Part shown: positions 1-6,329 of the stretch, in pieces | How the letters are laid out: each line of letters opens with the position of its first letter | Position numbering within the stretch: the stretch's first letter is position 1 | Assembly (NCBI GenBank): GCA_037384225.1 | Contig: JARROD010000159.1 | Location: 1 to 8,488 of the forward strand | Source: JARROD01 sp037384225 | GTDB lineage: Bacteria; Pseudomonadota; Gammaproteobacteria; Pseudomonadales; Cellvibrionaceae | Length of the DNA: 8,488 nucleotides | Direction of reading: 5' to 3' | Translations under genes and position numbers: made by a program | Notes under the pieces: model-generated | Told to the model about the DNA's origin: nothing | Databases searched by the model: none | The model's input: the letters and a program-made list of their open reading frames with translations, nothing else

Positions 1-6
1 CGTCCC

Positions 7-1014
7 TTAGGGTAAACCCGTTTCGATGGCATAAAAAAGACAATCGGCCAGCGCTATGTCGTCGCGGCGGGTGGCCATAAACAATTGCAGATGGCGACGC
101 GCTATCAGTTCGCCTGCCTGGTGCTGAAACAGCGTTTCAATAATATCCCTGCCCTGTTCATCGCGCGCCTGGAGACATTCCCCCAGTTCCCGGTGCAACC
201 AACCCAAGCGGCTGCCGGCGATCGTGATTCTGCTGTTGAATGCCTCGATCTCACTGTCGAGCGTAATATCCACATCCTCACAGGCACAAGCCCCATAATC
301 CAGCGATATCCCCGGCCTGACAGTAACCCGCACCGGGTGGTAGTAGACCGCCAGGTCGGGGCTGCCCAATGCTTCCAGATCCGCTGCCTGCGCAAACCGG
401 GACAAGCCTTCGCAAGCCAGCCGGTGGGCGGCCTCATCTCCGGCGGCGCCGCACTCGATAGTGGCCACCGGGCAGCCAAAATTCTGTTCCATTAGTGAGC
501 CCACAATCAGCCGGGTCAAAATCATGCGCGGCGTAAACAGCGACACCAGTTGCTTGACCGCCTGTCGATCGCTCACCGCCACCCCAAAGGCCGGCCCTTG
601 CCCTGAGGTATTGTGCAGATCCACAAGCTGGCGCGGCCGGCGCGTGCACAGGTAGTCAGCAATGCGAGAGGCCAGCTCGGAAACACTGTCGTGCCCCGGC
701 GGGCGGCCAAAACGGCGGTTTAAGTCGTACTCACCCGGCATTTGCCGGTGCATAAACAAAGGCGGGTGGCGCGCCGCCCGCACCGAAGAAATCACCAGGG
801 CCAGATTGGTGGCCGGTACGGTCCGCGAGCGTAAAAAATCGAACGCCGCCAGAAACCCGGAGGGTTCATTGCCGTGTACCAGCGTGCTCACCGCGCGCCA
901 CTGGCCAGTGTCCCGGCCCGGTACTTCCACCACTGTCGGGCCCGACAATTGCAGCAGCCAATCGCGGGCCGATACGGGCAGCGAAAGATCGCGGGCATTG
1001 ATTATTTCCAGCAT
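7..1014 (-). CDS. Succinylglutamate desuccinylase/aspartoacylase family zinc hydrolase
   Basis: A 335-residue protein of the AstE/AspA branch of the zinc carboxypeptidase-like superfamily. These enzymes hydrolyse N-acyl amino acids or related amides in the cytoplasm. Visible motifs are H47-G-N-E50 (zinc ligands), D97-L-N-R100 (substrate carboxylate binding in the family), D133-L-H134-N (third zinc ligand) and I186-E187-C-G (general base Glu). All expected catalytic positions are present and the length is normal. No signal peptide is seen. The ATG is preceded by GGGAGG (1021-1026) at 6-nt spacing, and only 12 bp separate it from the stop of the upstream GCS2-type ligase, so the two are almost certainly co-transcribed. 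The true substrate is not readable from the sequence; the arginine succinyltransferase pathway (AstE) is unlikely because no other ast genes are present. The family call is firm and the substrate is unknown. Confidence 0.9.
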   Translation of the reverse strand: MLEIINARDLSLPVSARDWLLQLSGPTVVEVPGRDTGQWRAVSTLVHGNEPSGFLAAFDFLRSRTVPATNLALVISSVRAARHPPLFMHRQMPGEYDLNRRFGRPPGHDSVSELASRIADYLCTRRPRQLVDLHNTSGQGPAFGVAVSDRQAVKQLVSLFTPRMILTRLIVGSLMEQNFGCPVATIECGAAGDEAAHRLACEGLSRFAQAADLEALGSPDLAVYYHPVRVTVRPGISLDYGACACEDVDITLDSEIEAFNSRITIAGSRLGWLHRELGECLQARDEQGRDIIETLFQHQAGELIARRHLQLFMATRRDDIALADCLFYAIETGLP

Positions 1015-1026
1015 TTTCGGCCTCCC

Positions 1027-2511
1027 TTATAGCCAGTCCCAGTCGCACAGCGGCAAGCCGCTCAACTGCTGCTGTTGATAGAGCGCGAACATTTGCCGGC
1101 AGGCCCGGTGGCGGTTGTGGCGCCGCTCAAAATGGGCCAGCGTATGCTTTTGCCAGATAGCGCCGTTTTTACGCTGCTGTAAACGCCGCTCTATCACCCC
1201 CAGATAGGTTTTAATCTCGGTCTCCGCCAACCCCAGCGAGCGCAGCCCCTGCTCCGCCACCGGCAGCAGGGAGTCCAGCAGAGCCAGCACTGACACGGCG
1301 ACGGCCTTATGGCGTTTCGGTTCCGTCCACACAAGTTCGGCGCTCAGCCCATGTTGCGCGGCCCGGTAAAAATTGTGCTCGGCAAAGCGAAACGGCATTA
1401 CCGCCAGCAATTCACGAATTTGGCTTTTCAACCCCCAGGCCAGACCCACAGCGAGGGCGGCGCCGGCGCACATATCGCGGTTAGTGGGACCCGCCGGCAG
1501 CGAGCGCATTTCCACCCGCAGGTGACCGCCTTCGGCGGCGCTGTAGACAGGCCGGTTCCAGGGCCATGTGGTACCGGTGTGAAGCACCAGTTCATCGAGG
1601 CCGGGCACCTGCCCGCTATCCAGTGCCCGTAGCGGGTTTTGCGCCGACAACAGGGGAAAAATCGGCGCGTAGAGCGCCACCGATTCGGCGAAGAGTTCGT
1701 AGGCATCTTCTCTGACCCAACCGTGTCCGAAGGACACCCGGGACGGCTGGTGCCACTGCACCGCGCGGGTATGGCGGCTATCGATGGACTGCTTGAACAA
1801 GGCGATGCGGGTTTCATCCCAGAGCAGCTTGTCCAGCAGCAGCGGTGAGTTAGCCGACACCGCCAACACCAGCGGCGTGGTGAGCTGTATCGCATTGAAC
1901 AGATCGGCGAAATCCGACGGCGGCACCATCATGTGAAACTGAAAGGAGGTATTGGCGCCCTCCAGGGCAACGTGATCGCAGACCAGGGACAGTTCGTCGA
2001 CGCCGTTGATCTGTATCCTGAAGTCCTCGCCGCGCATACGCCTCAGGGTGTCGGACAATACCCTATAGCGGATAGCGTCGGTCATAAAATCACGGCTCAG
2101 GTGCCTGCCTTCGAGGGTAGGCAATATGCCAATGGGCACTACTTCGGCGCCCAGCCCAGCCGCCACCCGGCGTAGATCCGCCAGATTTTGGTCCATTTGC
2201 GCCTCCATTTCTGAAAAGGCGTACGCCGACAGTACGATGGGGTCAAAGTTGATTTCCAGATTGAATTTGTTCAACTCGACCGTGAGCCTGGGGTTATTGG
2301 CGCGCTGGATAATATCGCGGTTGATGGGCAACACCTGGCCCTCAGGGTCGACGAGATAGCTCTCCAGCTCGGCGCCGATTTTTCCCGGTGCGAGACCAAA
2401 CCCCGGCTCCCGGATCTGACGCTTCAAAGCCTTCAGACACTCGAACAGGCGCCGGGAATAGCGCTGAAAATCATCCTCGGAAAAGTTTTCACGTTCAATT
2501 TCCAACCCCAT
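1027..2511 (-). CDS. GCS2-type glutamate-cysteine ligase family protein
   Basis: A 494-residue cytoplasmic protein of the GCS2 carboxylate-amine ligase family. These enzymes use ATP to join the gamma-carboxyl of glutamate to an amine, classically cysteine in glutathione synthesis. Family features are the N-terminal IGAELESYLVD strand (45-55), VELNKFNLEINFDP (78-91) with the conserved Glu/Asn pattern, FQFHMMVP (190-197), LAVSANSPLLLDKLLWDETR (216-235), and HLRVEMRSLPAGPTNRD (330-346), which resembles the conserved E.R..D-type region. The C-terminal third (about 360-494) is helical, basic and divergent. The ATG has an AAAGGGGG-like Shine-Dalgarno at about 6-nt spacing. It is the first gene of an operon with the aspartoacylase-like hydrolase. 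It may be a true glutathione-pathway ligase or a gamma-glutamyl/amide ligase for another acceptor. Without a glutathione synthetase gene beside it I assign only the family. Confidence 0.88.
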   Translation of the reverse strand: MGLEIERENFSEDDFQRYSRRLFECLKALKRQIREPGFGLAPGKIGAELESYLVDPEGQVLPINRDIIQRANNPRLTVELNKFNLEINFDPIVLSAYAFSEMEAQMDQNLADLRRVAAGLGAEVVPIGILPTLEGRHLSRDFMTDAIRYRVLSDTLRRMRGEDFRIQINGVDELSLVCDHVALEGANTSFQFHMMVPPSDFADLFNAIQLTTPLVLAVSANSPLLLDKLLWDETRIALFKQSIDSRHTRAVQWHQPSRVSFGHGWVREDAYELFAESVALYAPIFPLLSAQNPLRALDSGQVPGLDELVLHTGTTWPWNRPVYSAAEGGHLRVEMRSLPAGPTNRDMCAGAALAVGLAWGLKSQIRELLAVMPFRFAEHNFYRAAQHGLSAELVWTEPKRHKAVAVSVLALLDSLLPVAEQGLRSLGLAETEIKTYLGVIERRLQQRKNGAIWQKHTLAHFERRHNRHRACRQMFALYQQQQLSGLPLCDWDWL

Positions 2512-2667
2512 AAGCGTCCCCCTTTAAGGCGCTTGAAAAGCGGTGTTCAAAAGGTGTGCGGCAACCTCCGTGTCAACATCAACAACCACCTTTGGTATCT
2601 TCACGCAAACCGATAGCTATTCTGTGCATCTTCTTTATTATCATAGGACTTGTTGAGGAAGAAGAAG

Positions 2668-2751
2668 ATGACTCAAATCATGCAAGGTAAAACTGAGTCC
2701 GTGCGATTATGCTATTCTGCCAAAGGTGTTGTGCCAAAGGTGTTGTGCTAA
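2668..2751 (+). CDS. Candidate 27-residue leader peptide or small protein
   Basis: An ATG at 2668 is preceded by GAGGA (2655-2659) at 8-nt spacing, one of the best ribosome binding sites in the window. The frame stays open for 27 codons and ends in TAA at 2749-2751. The peptide begins MTQIMQGKTESVRLCYSAKG and ends in VPKVLC. The last third is encoded by the 14-bp tandem duplication, so it reads through both copies in different frames. The stop lies 33 nt before the ATG of the outer-membrane gene, a distance compatible with a translated leader. I do not recognise the peptide. It has no clear signal peptide or transmembrane segment. It could be a regulatory leader, a decayed gene start or chance. 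The strong Shine-Dalgarno is the only real support. Confidence 0.35.
   Translation: MTQIMQGKTESVRLCYSAKGVVPKVLC
2718..2745 (+). repeat. 14-bp perfect tandem duplication
   Basis: The 14-mer TGCCAAAGGTGTTG occurs twice in direct succession (2718-2731 and 2732-2745), and the next three bases (TGC) begin a third copy. An inverted, slightly diverged copy (ACAACCACCTTTGG) lies at 2582-2595. It could pair with either direct copy over about 13 bp with one bulged base. Confidence 0.85.
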
Positions 2752-2784
2752 TTAATCAATCGTGTGAAAAGTTCAGGTGTTCGA

Positions 2785-4494
2785 ATGAAGCCTTTACCGT
2801 TGCACCGTAGATGGGGATGCAGTGCCGCATTGCTGGCACTGTTATCAATGCCGGCGCCGGCCGAATGCATCGACCAGTCACCGGGGGACGCCCACCAGCA
2901 ATTCGAATTTCAGCTCCCCGAAGACAAGCTCACACCACACATTCCCGATGAGGCCTATATTAACCGCATCGAAGTGCGCCGCTTCAATATCTTCGACCTC
3001 GACAACCCCCGCGACAACCGCTGGTACGGGCGCCTGGCCAACCGCCTGCACTGGGTTACCCGGGAGCGGGAAGTGCGCCATCTGCTGTTGTTCAAAGAAG
3101 GCGACCCCTGGGAGCCACAGCGAATCGCCGAGAGCGAGCGATTGCTGCGCCGCGAGAGTTACCTGTACGATGCCCGGGTGCGGCCGTTGCGCCTGTGCGG
3201 CAATGCCGTCGACCTGCTGGTGCTGGTGCGCGATGTCTGGACCATCAGCGGTGGTGCCAGTTTTTCCCGCTCCGGGGGCGAAAACAAAAGCGAACTCTTT
3301 ATCAGCGATTCCAATCTCCTGGGTACCGGCACCACCCTGTCGCTGGGGCGCGACAAGGACGCCGAACGCAGCGGCAGCTTTTTCGAATTTAGCGATCGCA
3401 CCCTGCAAGGTTCACGCTGGCAACTCAACACCCGTTACGCCGACAACGACGACGGTTTCGATTACCTGTTGGCACTGCAAAAACCCTTCTTCTCCCTCGA
3501 CAGCCGCTCCAGTATCGGCTTTGAAGTGCGGCAGACCGATCAGGATACTTCGCTCTACTACCACGACGACAAATTCGAGACGTTCCAGCAGGACACTGAT
3601 AGCGCCTCCCTGAGCCTGGGCTGGAGCCGCGGCCTGCACAAGGGCCGGGCGCGCCGCTGGGAGCTGGGATGGCAATACACAGAGGACCGCTTTAGCCCCG
3701 CCGCCGATACCCGCGATCCGCTGGCGTTGCCACAAGACCGCACCCGTGCCTTCCCCTGGCTGGGCTACAGTTCAGTGGAAGACGAGTTTCGCGTTGCCCG
3801 CAATATCAATGACCTGCAGCGCAGTGAAGATATCTATGTCGGCGAACGCTGGGGGCTGCGGCTGGGGCTGGCGGGCACAGCGGTGGGTAGCGACGAATCG
3901 CAAATATATGCCTCCGCTTACTACCACAACACCGCCCGCGATACCGAACAGCAACTGCTATTTGTGGAACTGGAGGGCGAAGGCTTTTGGGATCAGAGCG
4001 ACAACGATTGGGAAAATCTGGTGATCAGCCACCGCTGGCGCTGGTTTTTAAATCCCTACCGGCGCAGCCAGTGGTTGCTGGAAGCGCGTCTCGACTACAC
4101 CCGCAACCTCACCCGCGACAACCAACTGCTGCTCGGCGGCAGTACCGGACTGCGCGGCTACCCGTCACGGTTTCAAACCGGCGACCGGGCGTTTCTTTTC
4201 TCCCTGGAAAAGCGTTACCACTACGATATTCATCTATGGCGGTTGTTCTACATCGGCTCCGCCGCTTTTTTCGACATCGGCCGCGCCTGGTTCCCCGACC
4301 GCAACGACTATCCGGATGTCGAGGGCCGGGGCGATGACGACGGTGTGCTAACCAATATCGGCATCGGTTTGCGCATTACCTCCAGCCGCTTCCGCTCCGA
4401 TCAAGTGCTGCATATCGACCTCGCCTTTCCGCTGGAGCGCGGTGAAAATATTGACGACGTACAGTTAGTCTTGCGCGGGCGGCAGCGGTTTTAA
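2785..4494 (+). CDS. BamA/TamA-like (Omp85) outer-membrane protein with a single POTRA domain
   Basis: A 569-residue exported protein. Residues 1-26 form a Sec signal peptide: a basic n-region (HRR), hydrophobic core SAALLALLS, and cleavage after APA. Residues about 59-152 look like one POTRA domain (IEVRRFNIFDLDN ... LLLFKEGDPW ... AESERLLRRESYLYDARVRP ... VDLLVLVRDVWTI). The rest is a strand-rich barrel with the Omp85 signatures GGSTGLRGY (451-459, with R457-G-Y of the lid loop) and FFDIGRAW (495-502), and it ends in phenylalanine, as expected for a beta-signal. Omp85 proteins insert or translocate proteins or lipids at the outer membrane. BamA has five POTRAs, TamA three and FhaC two, so this is an accessory family member, not BamA. 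The ATG at 2785 is chosen over an in-frame GTG at 2764 because AGGTG (2775-2779) sits 5 nt before it and the signal peptide then starts properly. Cys28 and Cys138 may pair. Confidence 0.85.
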   Translation: MKPLPLHRRWGCSAALLALLSMPAPAECIDQSPGDAHQQFEFQLPEDKLTPHIPDEAYINRIEVRRFNIFDLDNPRDNRWYGRLANRLHWVTREREVRHLLLFKEGDPWEPQRIAESERLLRRESYLYDARVRPLRLCGNAVDLLVLVRDVWTISGGASFSRSGGENKSELFISDSNLLGTGTTLSLGRDKDAERSGSFFEFSDRTLQGSRWQLNTRYADNDDGFDYLLALQKPFFSLDSRSSIGFEVRQTDQDTSLYYHDDKFETFQQDTDSASLSLGWSRGLHKGRARRWELGWQYTEDRFSPAADTRDPLALPQDRTRAFPWLGYSSVEDEFRVARNINDLQRSEDIYVGERWGLRLGLAGTAVGSDESQIYASAYYHNTARDTEQQLLFVELEGEGFWDQSDNDWENLVISHRWRWFLNPYRRSQWLLEARLDYTRNLTRDNQLLLGGSTGLRGYPSRFQTGDRAFLFSLEKRYHYDIHLWRLFYIGSAAFFDIGRAWFPDRNDYPDVEGRGDDDGVLTNIGIGLRITSSRFRSDQVLHIDLAFPLERGENIDDVQLVLRGRQRF

Positions 4495-6176
4495 AGGGCA
4501 GGCCTTATGTCCCATTGGTAGCGGTATTCGGCTTCAAGGGGCAGCGTGGAGGGATCTATGTGTTGATAGACATTGGTTGCCGGCTGAATCACGACGTCGC
4601 GGCCAAACAGGTAGCTCTGCTCTATTACAATTGCCTGATACGCTTTATTAAGGGTTAAGGCCCGTTGCGCTGAGGGTGTGATCAGTTCGTAGACGCTGCC
4701 CAGGCTCTCGGTTTTCTGCGCATTGACAGTGCCGTCAGGATTGAACCAGCGCGCCAGCATTTCTCCATTTTGGCGATATTCATCACCGCCGTTGACACGT
4801 TCCATATAAGTCAGATATTCCCCTTTGGTCTCGCCGAGGTTGGGAGTGTCGGTGACTCTTCTCAAATCAATATAACCCCAGCCGGCCGCACCGGCCACCT
4901 TGCGTGGAAACGAAAAGGTTTGGTCGATGGTGCCACCGATGGTTTTATGACAGCCGGTGCAGAAAAACTGCTCCTCGAAATGCTGTTTGCGCAAATGCCC
5001 CTCGGCGTCTTCAATAAAGCCCCAGAGCAGCCAGCCAAAGCTGTTGGAAATCCCCCGATCCCCAAAGTCCGAAGCGGTTGGCAGGTTGCCGGAGTGCTTT
5101 TCCTTTGCCTCCTTGTAGTAGGCGCCGACAATCCGGTCGCGGGAAAACAGGGTATTTTTTCTCATATAACGCACTTCTTTCATGCGCGCGGCGTTGTAAA
5201 TATTTCCCTCGGCAGCCACGCCGATATAGCGCACGGTGTGTAAAAACTCCGTATCCTTGGGGTAGAGCATATGAGACAGTTTGATCTCGCCAGCGTCCCC
5301 CAGGTAAGTATTCCGTCGCAATACATGGGTAACCGCCGCGCTTAAGCGGCCGTCGCCGTCCAGGTCGATTTTCAACGCTGTTTCATCGAGCGGTATACTG
5401 GTAACTTCCCGCAAGTCGTTTATCGCCATTTCCAGCAGACTTAAATTGGCAAAATAGACATCCTGGGAAAATTGCCCGTCGATTTCCGAAAAGGCTTTAT
5501 CGAGCCGGATCATTACATCGTCAGTGGCGCCATTGGTGGGCCAGAAAGTGCCGGGGAAAGGCTTATAGTTAAACGCCACCCAGCGCGAACCGTCTTTCGC
5601 CAGTCCGTATTGATCGAATGCCGCCGCACCTTTGTGCAGATTTTCTATTGCCGGTACCACACCGCTCCAGGCATCCGTGCGCATCCACTCGATCAGGGGG
5701 GTGAAGTTGTCTTCGCTGATGTATTTTAAAATAGCTTCGTCGCTGACACTGTCGATATAGTCGCGACGATCTTTAAACAGGTTTTTCCAGCCGTTACTCA
5801 ACCCTGCATCCGAAAAAGCATAGAGCCCCTGCAGATAACCATCGGCCATGGTGTTAGTGCGCTTTTTATCGTTCTGGTAAGTCTGGTGGCAAACGTAACA
5901 GGGATTGTGTTTGCCTTCTGTTTTTGTGTAGCACTGGGGCGGGATGGGTGCCTCGGGATTGTAGCGTTCGTCGTGTTCGACGTAGCTCAGGGCGGGGACT
6001 TTATCTGTATCACGCTCACCTGTGCTGCCCTGTGACGATGTCTTCGCAGCGGCGGCGACAGTGGCAACGACAGCCCCGACATCGCTGCGATTGTCGCAAC
6101 CACTGAGCGCACAATTTAGCAGCCCGACAACGGCAGTGAGTGTTATACCGGTGATAGCGTTTATCAGTTTGTTCAT
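4491..6176 (-). CDS. Di-heme c-type cytochrome lipoprotein, family not recognised
   Basis: Residues here are numbered from the longest possible start (GTG at 6239). My preferred start is the ATG at 6174-6176, residue 22 of that frame, which gives 561 residues with the lipoprotein signal MNKLINAITGITLTAVVGLL ending in lipobox LSGC (Cys48). Asp49 follows, which in E. coli retains lipoproteins in the inner membrane. Two CXXCH heme sites are present: CYVCH (114-118) and CTGCH (427-431), about 310 residues apart, with an extra Cys103. D292-L-D-G-D-G (292-297) looks like an EF-hand-type calcium loop. Expected role: periplasmic membrane-anchored electron transfer or redox enzyme. I see no MauG/CcpA signature and cannot name the family. 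The gene follows the PhoX-like gene on the same strand and probably shares its transcript. Its TAA overlaps the stop of the convergent Omp85-like gene. Other starts are ATG 6227 and GTG 6239; none has a good Shine-Dalgarno. Confidence 0.82.
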   Translation of the reverse strand: MNKLINAITGITLTAVVGLLNCALSGCDNRSDVGAVVATVAAAAKTSSQGSTGERDTDKVPALSYVEHDERYNPEAPIPPQCYTKTEGKHNPCYVCHQTYQNDKKRTNTMADGYLQGLYAFSDAGLSNGWKNLFKDRRDYIDSVSDEAILKYISEDNFTPLIEWMRTDAWSGVVPAIENLHKGAAAFDQYGLAKDGSRWVAFNYKPFPGTFWPTNGATDDVMIRLDKAFSEIDGQFSQDVYFANLSLLEMAINDLREVTSIPLDETALKIDLDGDGRLSAAVTHVLRRNTYLGDAGEIKLSHMLYPKDTEFLHTVRYIGVAAEGNIYNAARMKEVRYMRKNTLFSRDRIVGAYYKEAKEKHSGNLPTASDFGDRGISNSFGWLLWGFIEDAEGHLRKQHFEEQFFCTGCHKTIGGTIDQTFSFPRKVAGAAGWGYIDLRRVTDTPNLGETKGEYLTYMERVNGGDEYRQNGEMLARWFNPDGTVNAQKTESLGSVYELITPSAQRALTLNKAYQAIVIEQSYLFGRDVVIQPATNVYQHIDPSTLPLEAEYRYQWDIRPAL

Positions 6177-6191
6177 TGGCTTCGACTTTGC

Positions 6192-6221
6192 AAAACTTTG
6201 ATGATAGAAAACTTTGATGAT
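6192..6221. repeat. Tandem direct repeat of 14 bp at a 16-bp period
   Basis: AAAACTTTGATGAT occurs at 6192-6205 and 6208-6221, separated by AG. It lies in the leader or extreme 5' end of the di-heme lipoprotein gene, upstream of the preferred ATG at 6176. A 16-bp unit would shift a coding frame, which fits the view that this stretch is untranslated leader, although the frame does stay open through it. Confidence 0.85.
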
Positions 6222-6243
6222 TGACATTCTCTCGTTCACTCAA

Positions 6244-6281
6244 CAGCACACCACCCGCCCCGAGGGCAAGGTGGTGTGCTG
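6244..6281 (-). promoter_or_regulatory. Strong intercistronic hairpin without a U-tract
   Basis: Arms CAGCACACCAC (6244-6254) and GTGGTGTGCTG (6271-6281) are perfectly complementary over 11 bp. Inside, GCCC (6257-6260) and GGGC (6264-6267) form a second 4-bp stem closed by a CGA loop. It lies between the stop of the PhoX-like gene and the start region of the di-heme lipoprotein gene, both read leftward. No T-run follows on either strand, so it is not a standard intrinsic terminator. Likely roles are transcript stabilisation, processing, or tuning of expression of the second gene. Confidence 0.7.
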
Positions 6282-6329
6282 ATGAAGCGAGCAATAATGC
6301 CGAGTTTAAAATTGATGCAACAATGGGGC

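Larger units (their letters stand above)
2512..2784. promoter_or_regulatory. Divergent intergenic region between the GCS2-type gene and the Omp85-like gene
   Basis: This 273-bp region must hold promoters for both the leftward ligase operon and the rightward outer-membrane gene. Visible contents are a -10-like TATTAT at 2636-2641 on the plus strand without a clear -35, a TTGACA-like hexamer on the minus strand (RC of tgtcaa, within 2569-2578) without a good -10, a strong Shine-Dalgarno and small ORF (2655-2751), and a 14-bp tandem duplication (2718-2745). The core CCAAAGGTG occurs twice on the plus strand (2720-2728, 2734-2742) and once inverted (2587-2595). The 9-mer GCTATTCTG also occurs twice (2616-2624, 2711-2719). 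No confident promoter can be assigned by eye. Confidence 0.5.

Noticed and set aside
1309..1895. Long open frames on both strands inside the GCS2-type gene
   Set aside because: They are shadows produced by GC-rich third positions of the real gene.
2530..2542. Small hairpin CGCTT-GAA-AAGCG upstream of the ligase gene
   Set aside because: A 5-bp stem is expected by chance and has no supporting context.
2718..2748. Start of a CRISPR array
   Set aside because: The units abut with no spacer, are only 14 bp long, and no cas genes are present.
2764..2784. GTG 2764 as start of the Omp85-like gene
   Set aside because: It has no Shine-Dalgarno and adds seven residues before a well-formed signal peptide, while ATG 2785 has AGGTG at 5 nt.
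4770..5243. Plus-strand open frame opposite the di-heme gene
   Set aside because: It is antisense to a gene with clear heme motifs and shows no domain of its own.
6244..6281. Rho-independent terminator
   Set aside because: The stem is strong but neither strand has a T-run after it.
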